A stretch of 64,000 bases of DNA. Origin: Novilysobacter antarcticus. GTDB lineage: Bacteria > Pseudomonadota > Gammaproteobacteria > Xanthomonadales > Xanthomonadaceae. The stretch lies in the NCBI RefSeq assembly GCF_019802285.1, contig NZ_JAIEUJ010000002.1:894601-958600 (forward strand). Reading direction: 5' to 3'. Below, in pieces: positions 59,365 to 64,000 of the stretch. Both the position numbers and the translations under genes were made by a program. Position 1 is the first letter of the stretch; every line of letters starts with the position of its first letter. The notes under the pieces were generated by a model that saw only the letters and a list, made by a program, of their open reading frames with translations, ran no database searches and was not told the DNA's origin.

Positions 59365-60267
59365 TCAGGCGCGCTGCATCCACAGGTCCAGCGCGATCCC
59401 GGCAAACACCGCCATCCCCACCCAGTGGTTGTGCACGAAAGCGCGGAACAACGGCCCGCGCTCGCGGGTGCGGCTGATCCAGAACTCCCATGCGACCAAC
59501 CCGAGCGCGACGGCCAGCCCGGCGAGGTACCAGGCGCCCAGTCCGGCGCGCTGGCCGACCAAAAGCAAGGCGGTGAAGAACAGTGCGTAGAGCACTCCCT
59601 GGATGACCAGGTCCAGATCGCCGAACAGGATCGCGGTGGACTTGGCGCCCAGCTTGATGTCGTCGTCGCGGTCGACCATCGCGTACCAGGTGTCATAGGC
59701 CGTGGACCACAGGATGTTGGCGACATACAGCAGCCACGCCAGTGGCGGCACCTCGCCGGTGACGGCGGCGAAAGCCATCGGGATCGACCAGCCGAACGAC
59801 ATCCCCAGGTAGACCTGCGGCAGGTGGGTGTAGCGCTTCAGATAGGGATAGCTGGCGGCGAGCACCAGGCCGACCAGACTCAGCCAGATGGTCAACGTAT
59901 TCATCGTCAGCACGAGCGCAAACGCGGCGAGCATCAGGACGGCGAACAGCGCCAGCGCCTCGCGGCCGCGTACCGCGCCGGTCGCCAGCGGCCGGTCGCG
60001 CGTGCGCTCGACATGCGGGTCCAGCCAACGGTCGGCGTAGTCGTTGATCACGCAGCCGGCGGACCGGGTCAGCCACACCCCGGCGGTGAACACGAACCAC
60101 GTCCACAGCGGCGGCACGCCACCGGCCGCCAGCCACAGCCCCCACCAAGTCGGCCACAGCAGCAGCAACCAGCCAATGGGGCGGTCGTTACGGGTCAGCT
60201 GCCAGTAGAGGCGCAGGCGGGTCTTCCACGCAGGCAAATGCCCGGGCTCGAAACGCTCATAGTTCAT
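59365..60267 (-). CDS. ubiA: 4-hydroxybenzoate octaprenyltransferase UbiA
   Basis: UbiA attaches the polyprenyl tail to 4-hydroxybenzoate, the first membrane step of ubiquinone synthesis. The 300-residue protein has about eight or nine membrane helices and both Asp-rich motifs: NDYADRWLD (75-83) and [12 protein letters not shown] (199-210). [12 protein letters not shown] follows the first. Length and motif order fit the family. It is the fourth ubiquinone gene in this window, after ubiK, ubiJ and ubiB. Confidence 0.95.
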   Translation of the reverse strand: MNYERFEPGHLPAWKTRLRLYWQLTRNDRPIGWLLLLWPTWWGLWLAAGGVPPLWTWFVFTAGVWLTRSAGCVINDYADRWLDPHVERTRDRPLATGAVRGREALALFAVLMLAAFALVLTMNTLTIWLSLVGLVLAASYPYLKRYTHLPQVYLGMSFGWSIPMAFAAVTGEVPPLAWLLYVANILWSTAYDTWYAMVDRDDDIKLGAKSTAILFGDLDLVIQGVLYALFFTALLLVGQRAGLGAWYLAGLAVALGLVAWEFWISRTRERGPLFRAFVHNHWVGMAVFAGIALDLWMQRA

Positions 60268-60283
60268 CGCGCAATTATGGGCG

Positions 60284-60313
60284 ATGACGCGCAGCCGGGT
60301 TTGGGGCTAGAAT
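60284..60313 (+). promoter_or_regulatory. promoter candidate for tRNA-Arg
   Basis: ATGACG (60284-60289) and TAGAAT (60308-60313) are 18 bp apart and lie 37 bp upstream of the tRNA, overlapping the start side of the divergent ubiA gene. Confidence 0.4.
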
Positions 60314-60349
60314 GCGCTCCCCGTGCGGTCTTCGCATGCGGCCCAAGAT

Positions 60350-60426
60350 GCGCCTGTAGCTCAGCTGGATAGAGTAGTGGCTTCCGAAGCCATTGGTCGG
60401 GGGTTCGAATCCCTCCAGGCGCACCA
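60350..60426 (+). tRNA. tRNA-Arg(CCG)
   Basis: The 77-nt cloverleaf is complete with an encoded CCA end. The acceptor stem GCGCCTG pairs with CAGGCGC, the D-arm is GCTCAGCTGGATAGAG, and the anticodon loop is TTCCGAA with CCG at its centre (reads the CGG codon). The TpsiC arm is GGGGGTTCGAATCCCTC. The discriminator base is A. Confidence 0.95.
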
Positions 60427-60481
60427 ATTTTCCCGGCGCACTGCCACACCAGCTCTCCTTTCTCTTCGAATCAGGATTCCC

Positions 60482-61270
60482 TCATCGACACGCACGCGCA
60501 TGGCCGCGATCGAAGTGGAAGTGGTCGGCGTGGGCGCTGTTGTAGTCCGGCCCCAGAACGGCATCGAAGTAGCGGCAGGCGCCGTCGTGTACCGCGCGCA
60601 GGAAGCGCGCCTCGGGAGTCAGATTGTCGCTTGGGGCGTTTTGAGGGTCCGCATCGCCGCCCGGCACATCCCCGCGCGAACCCGTTCCCGAGCCGTCGGA
60701 CTGCCAGTCGTTGACGACGCTGATCCGCCGGCCGTCATCCATGACGAAGGCGGCAACGTCGAGCGCATCCGCGCTTGCGTGTTGACTGCGCGCCCCCGTC
60801 GTCCGGCCGTACAGGTTCCGGCAGGCATATGAGCCGAAATGCTCGATTCGCAGGACCTTCGCATCCAATTCCGTCGCCGCGGCCTGCTGCAGTACATGGC
60901 GCTCCCACATCGCCAGCGACAATGTGGCGCGGCAACTCAGCGTGAACGGAGCGTTGACGGCGACGCTGGTGCGGGTGATGGCGACTGCATTCTCGAAACC
61001 GCAACCCGGACCTGTGACGCGGTCTTCCAGTGGCGTCCACGCCATCTGCGCGTCGGCCAAAGCCGCCGTGCACGCTTCAGGGTCGCCGGACGCCCGCGAC
61101 AGCTTGAAGCCTGTCAGCAGGTTGGGCGGATCGTCGATCTGCAGCGGGGCCCACGGGTTCCACGCGTCCGGGATCGCGATACGGCTTGATTCCACGGCCC
61201 ACCACGCCAGCAGGATCGCCAGCAGAAGGAGCAACCACGTGCGTCGCGCGTTGCTTGCGGTGTCGGTCAT
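60482..61270 (-). CDS. extensin-like family protein
   Basis: The 262-residue protein has an N-terminal membrane helix or uncleaved signal (about 11-28, TWLLLLLAILLAWWAVESS). The mature region is of the bacterial extensin-like C-terminal family, with GCGFENAVAI, HFGSYACRNLYGRTTGARSQ, HASADALDVAAFVM and SAHADHFHFDRGHARACR. The His/Asp-rich motifs look like the metal site of D,D-peptidase-type peptidoglycan hydrolases. An envelope role is likely but the activity is untested. Confidence 0.82.
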   Translation of the reverse strand: MTDTASNARRTWLLLLLAILLAWWAVESSRIAIPDAWNPWAPLQIDDPPNLLTGFKLSRASGDPEACTAALADAQMAWTPLEDRVTGPGCGFENAVAITRTSVAVNAPFTLSCRATLSLAMWERHVLQQAAATELDAKVLRIEHFGSYACRNLYGRTTGARSQHASADALDVAAFVMDDGRRISVVNDWQSDGSGTGSRGDVPGGDADPQNAPSDNLTPEARFLRAVHDGACRYFDAVLGPDYNSAHADHFHFDRGHARACR

Positions 61271-61349
61271 GAGCCGACTGTCGGTGATCGGGCGTCAGCC
61301 GCGCGTGGTCGTCAGGAACGCTACACGGCGCGGCGAGTACGCTGCGCCG

Positions 61350-62006
61350 ATGTGCGGACGCGACAGCCAATTCTTTACGTGGCGCGAGATCCACGCGTTC
61401 TCCGGCGGCCTTGCGGTGAGCGCGCCGGCGCAGGATCCCGAGCCCAACTACAACCGCGCGCCGACCCAGACCGGGTGGGTGCTGGTGGCCGACGGTGACG
61501 GAGCCGTCGCCACGGAAATGCGCTGGGGCCTGCTGCCGTCGTGGGCGAAGGACACGCGTCTGGCGTACAGCACGATCAACGCTCGCTGCGAAACGGCGGC
61601 CACCAAGCCGGTGTTCCGTTCGGCGTGGAAGCAGCGACGCGGTCTGGTGCCGAGCTCTGGCTACTACGAATGGCGGATGGAAGATGGCGCCAAACAGCCC
61701 TACTTCATCCACGCGCGAAACTCGCCTGTGCTGTTCTTTGCCGGGCTGTGGGAGCAGCGTGGCGAGTTGCTCACCTACAGCATCGTGACCCGGGATGCGG
61801 ATCCGGCGATCGCCCATCTTCACGACCGCATGCCACTGATGCTCTCCTCGGATCTGCTGGGCACGTGGATCGGAGGCTCGCCGGAAGACGCGGCGCAGAT
61901 CGCTCTCTCGGCGGCGACCCCGGAGCTGGATTGGCATGCGGTCGATCCGGCCGTCGGGAACGTGCGCAGTAGCGGCGCGCAGTTGATACGTCCGCGGTCC
62001 GGTTGA
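61350..62006 (+). CDS. SOS response-associated peptidase (SRAP/YedK-HMCES family)
   Basis: YedK/HMCES proteins form a protective covalent crosslink with abasic sites in single-stranded DNA through Cys2. The 218-residue product begins MCGRDSQFFTW, so Cys2 is exposed after Met removal. It has NYNRAPTQ, MRWGLLPSWAKD, INARCETA (Asn77), GYYEW (Glu107) and LHDRMPLML (His158), matching the catalytic set. The ATG at 61350 must be the start, because Cys2 is essential. It is divergent from the extensin-like gene. Confidence 0.93.
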   Translation: MCGRDSQFFTWREIHAFSGGLAVSAPAQDPEPNYNRAPTQTGWVLVADGDGAVATEMRWGLLPSWAKDTRLAYSTINARCETAATKPVFRSAWKQRRGLVPSSGYYEWRMEDGAKQPYFIHARNSPVLFFAGLWEQRGELLTYSIVTRDADPAIAHLHDRMPLMLSSDLLGTWIGGSPEDAAQIALSAATPELDWHAVDPAVGNVRSSGAQLIRPRSG

Positions 62007-62069
62007 ACACGGGCATTGATTGTCCGGACATTTGTCAACACACTCGGGCTAGCTACAAGGAGACGCCGC

Positions 62070-63791
62070 ATGACACCGCACGGTTCAGTCCTGGTTCTTT
62101 CCCTGGCACTCGCCACGTCCCCGTTGGTTGCCGCCACCGCCGGTGATGCGAGCTCTCCGGTGGCAACCCTTCCTGACGGAGGCGAGTTCGCCGCCGGTAC
62201 GCACCGGTTCACCGCCGCGCATGTCGAGGGTGGTGATTTTGTCCGCTTGGCCGATGGCGTGGCCCCGGCGTCAGTGGAAATTACGGGCCACGATGGATTG
62301 GTGATTGATAGCGGGAAGTTCACGACCGCGCAACCCATCGATCTCGCGCGCGGGATCGCACTGGGACGCGGCAAGAGCATCTCGCTCTACAACAAGGTGC
62401 ATCCTGGTCCGGCGGACACGGCCGATGCGCCCGCGAAGGAAGGTTTCCAGCTCTACACGCCGGAGCAGGTTCGCGAGATCTTCGCCAGTGGTGATGCCGC
62501 GCGCATCGCCAAGGCATTTACTTCAGTCGACGCCAAAGGCGTCGCGCCAGAACCGCTGAACGAAGCGTCGGTGCTGGCGGCATTGAGCGCCGCGAATGAC
62601 GTAGTGCGTGCGCGGGAGCAAACGGCATGGCAGCTGACGGCTGAAAACGGGGATCTCGTGGTCAACGATGGCGTGTTCGACTTCCACTCGGTCAACGGCA
62701 ATGTCATAGCAGCCAGACAGGGAAAACTGGTGTGGAATGGCGGCGGCCTGTTGTCGCGCGGTGGTGGTGGCGAGACGACTCTGCAAGGCACCACCGGCAT
62801 CGAGCTGTTGGGTGGAAGCATCAGCAGCGCCGGTGCGGTCAACGGCACCGCCAGCCCGATCTACTACGATCCGCGCCAGCGACTCGATCGGGACCGCTGG
62901 ACGCTGGGCAAGTACTTGGCGGTCGTGACCGACGGCGACATCAACGTCGGCCGTTCGGGAGAGCGCGGCCCCGAACTCCGGGTGTCGGACGGGATGTTGC
63001 AGATCAGCAGGGCGACCAAGCCGGTTGGCGCGAACGAGCCCGGTACCCAACACATCAACCTGCGCTCGGGCGCGATCAGCCTGGACGGCGAGCACCGCTC
63101 AACACTGTTGGCGCTGGAACGTGGCTTCGATATCGTCACGGTTATCAGCGGCGGCACCCTCAACGTTACAAGTGCGCAGTCGTTGATCGACACGCCGACC
63201 GAAAGCCCGTCGATGTGGAACATGCGAACCGTGTTGGAGGACGGCACGATCAACCTCGACAACGCTCAGCTGACCGGCCCTGACAGTGCGCTCAAGGGCG
63301 GGGTGGTCAACCTCACTCGAGTGTCGGCGATCTACAGTCCCACGGGCGCGCTGACGATCTCCGGCGGAACAATCAACGTCGGTCCGCAGTCGTTCATCGG
63401 CGCGATCAAAGGAGACAGCAAGGCGCATTCCCCCTACCCGACCGCGCAGCAGGACCTGGTCATCAGCGGCGGCACTCTGAATTTCCGCATCGCCGCTCCC
63501 GCAGCGACCGGTGCGCCATTGCTTGTGGGGACGCACATCGGCGGGATTTTCGCTGGGGACAACAACCCGGCGAAGCAGGGCGAACCCACACTGTCAATCG
63601 GCAAGGGCACACGGATCACTGTCGATGCCAGCGCATTGCCTGGCGGGGACTACCGGATCGCCAACTTTGCGTCCGTGGATGAGGGCGACGGCACGCTGGC
63701 GATCGCTGCGGCGCTGCCAGTGCGTGACCCTGTCGGCGCGGTCATCGGCGAGTTGAATACCGAAGGCCACTTGGACTTGAAGGTGAAATAG
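62070..63791 (+). CDS. secreted beta-helix-like repeat protein of unknown function
   Basis: The 573-residue protein has a signal peptide (MTPHGSVLVLSLALATSPLV, cut near residue 21-23). The first 100 residues are strand-rich, followed by a helical insert (about 125-185). Then comes a long stretch of short beta repeats. ISGG(T)(I/L)N occurs at 359, 430 and 465, with related steps DGTINL (392-397) and GGVVNL (410-415), as in right-handed beta-helix passengers. The C-terminus (LNTEGHLDLKVK) is not an outer-membrane barrel and has no final aromatic residue, so it is not a classical autotransporter. A good AAGGAG site lies at 62057-62062. I do not recognise the family. Confidence 0.72.
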   Translation: MTPHGSVLVLSLALATSPLVAATAGDASSPVATLPDGGEFAAGTHRFTAAHVEGGDFVRLADGVAPASVEITGHDGLVIDSGKFTTAQPIDLARGIALGRGKSISLYNKVHPGPADTADAPAKEGFQLYTPEQVREIFASGDAARIAKAFTSVDAKGVAPEPLNEASVLAALSAANDVVRAREQTAWQLTAENGDLVVNDGVFDFHSVNGNVIAARQGKLVWNGGGLLSRGGGGETTLQGTTGIELLGGSISSAGAVNGTASPIYYDPRQRLDRDRWTLGKYLAVVTDGDINVGRSGERGPELRVSDGMLQISRATKPVGANEPGTQHINLRSGAISLDGEHRSTLLALERGFDIVTVISGGTLNVTSAQSLIDTPTESPSMWNMRTVLEDGTINLDNAQLTGPDSALKGGVVNLTRVSAIYSPTGALTISGGTINVGPQSFIGAIKGDSKAHSPYPTAQQDLVISGGTLNFRIAAPAATGAPLLVGTHIGGIFAGDNNPAKQGEPTLSIGKGTRITVDASALPGGDYRIANFASVDEGDGTLAIAAALPVRDPVGAVIGELNTEGHLDLKVK

Positions 63792-63814
63792 TTCGCCTTC
63801 AGCAGTCTCGGACC

Positions 63815-63845
63815 AAAAAAAAACCGCCCGGCAAGGGCGGTTTTT
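63815..63845. terminator. bidirectional Rho-independent terminator
   Basis: The stem CCGCCC (63824-63829)/GGGCGG (63835-63840) has a five-base loop. It is flanked by nine A (63815-63823) on one side and five T (63841-63845) on the other. It therefore works for the beta-helix gene (ending 63791) and for the gene ending at 63873 on the other strand. Confidence 0.85.
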
Positions 63846-63872
63846 CTTATTGCTTGAGCAGGCGCGTGCTTT

Positions 63873-64000
63873 TCAGAACGCGTTGATCCCCGTCAGCTCC
63901 CGGCCCACCACCAGCTGGTGGATGGTCTCGGTGCCCTCGTAGGTGATCACCGACTCCAGGTTCATGGCGTGGCGGATCGCGCAATGCTCGGTGGTGATGC
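63873..64000 (-). CDS. C-terminal end of an acyl-CoA dehydrogenase, probably glutaryl-CoA dehydrogenase
   Basis: Only the last 42 codons are inside the window. The translated end reads [18 protein letters not shown], then [19 protein letters not shown] and stop. RHxMNLE-x3-TYEGTxxIHxLxxGR is the C-terminal signature of glutaryl-CoA dehydrogenases, and the Glu in TYEG is the catalytic base of that family. The start lies to the right of the window. GcdH converts glutaryl-CoA to crotonyl-CoA in lysine/tryptophan breakdown. Confidence 0.75.
   Translation of the reverse strand, partial: ITTEHCAIRHAMNLESVITYEGTETIHQLVVGRELTGINAF

Noticed and set aside
60350..60426. tRNA-Arg as an integration site for a mobile element
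   Set aside because: No integrase or repeat of the tRNA end was seen, and both flanks carry ordinary chromosomal genes.

Overview
The window is an ordinary, gene-dense, GC-rich chromosomal segment. It most likely comes from the Lysobacteraceae/Xanthomonadaceae (Gammaproteobacteria; Xanthomonas, Lysobacter and Luteimonas relatives). That placement is an inference from protein character and gene content: RdgC, a TamA/TamB pair, UbiA/B/J/K, a bioBFHC run with both BioH and BioC, OleB/OleC/OleD olefin enzymes, and a PII protein without amtB. I see no rRNA operon, insertion sequence, integrase, prophage or CRISPR array. There is one tRNA, tRNA-Arg(CCG).

Layout. 1-3.4 kb: the tail of a probable plsB, cfa, rdgC and a SprT/YgjP-like metallohydrolase. 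3.4-5.3 kb (minus): hemH and an alpha/beta hydrolase. 5.4-8.6 kb: a SYLF-domain protein, then tatA-tatB-tatC and an RDD membrane protein. 8.7-11.4 kb (minus): two polytopic membrane proteins and a class I glutamine amidotransferase. 11.4-14.5 kb: glyQ-glyS. 14.6-17.3 kb (minus): oleB-oleC. 17.5-20 kb: argS and a SPOR-domain protein. 20-24 kb: a 3-hydroxyisobutyrate-dehydrogenase-like enzyme, then speA divergent from speE. 24-28.4 kb: a DUF4153 protein, a PII protein, ubiK, comM and a small Tudor-like protein. 28.4-32.6 kb: the glyoxylate bypass (aceB-aceA) with a divergent LysR regulator. 32.6-39.5 kb (minus): a glycosyltransferase, an acyltransferase, arfB, a pseudouridine synthase, ubiB, ubiJ and oleD. 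39.6-45.3 kb: tamA-tamB. 45.3-49.7 kb (minus): ribA, mgtE and mnmG. 49.7-50.3 kb: a 593-bp gap holding a likely sigma-54-driven small RNA and several hairpins. 50.3-53.8 kb: a Tyr/Gly-rich lipoprotein, a threonine/serine dehydratase, a secreted unknown and a DMT exporter. 53.8-57.9 kb (minus): bioB-bioF-bioH-bioC. 57.9-64 kb: comF, a DUF308/HdeD protein, ubiA, tRNA-Arg, an extensin-like protein, a SRAP (YedK-like) protein, a secreted beta-helix-like protein and the end of a glutaryl-CoA-dehydrogenase-like gene.

How the genes fit together. Several tight translational couplings (overlaps of 1-16 bp) mark operons: tatB-tatC-RDD, hemH-hydrolase, oleB-oleC, glyQ-glyS, ubiJ-ubiB-pseudouridine synthase, bioH-bioC. 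Three themes recur: lipid and envelope biology (cfa, ole genes, lysophospholipid acyltransferase, Tam, Tat), ubiquinone synthesis spread over three loci (ubiK, ubiJ-ubiB, ubiA), and translation or tRNA functions (glyQS, argS, arfB, mnmG, tRNA-Arg).

The most interesting non-coding signals are three. First, a -24/-12 promoter match followed about 110 nt later by a textbook terminator in the gap beside mnmG. Second, a roughly 180-nt mgtE leader whose ribosome binding site lies inside a strong hairpin. Third, a 17-bp palindrome in the aceB/lysR divergent region. The most unusual protein is the 573-residue secreted beta-helix-like product at 62.1-63.8 kb. The ole pathway is split, with oleD 21 kb from oleBC and no oleA in view.
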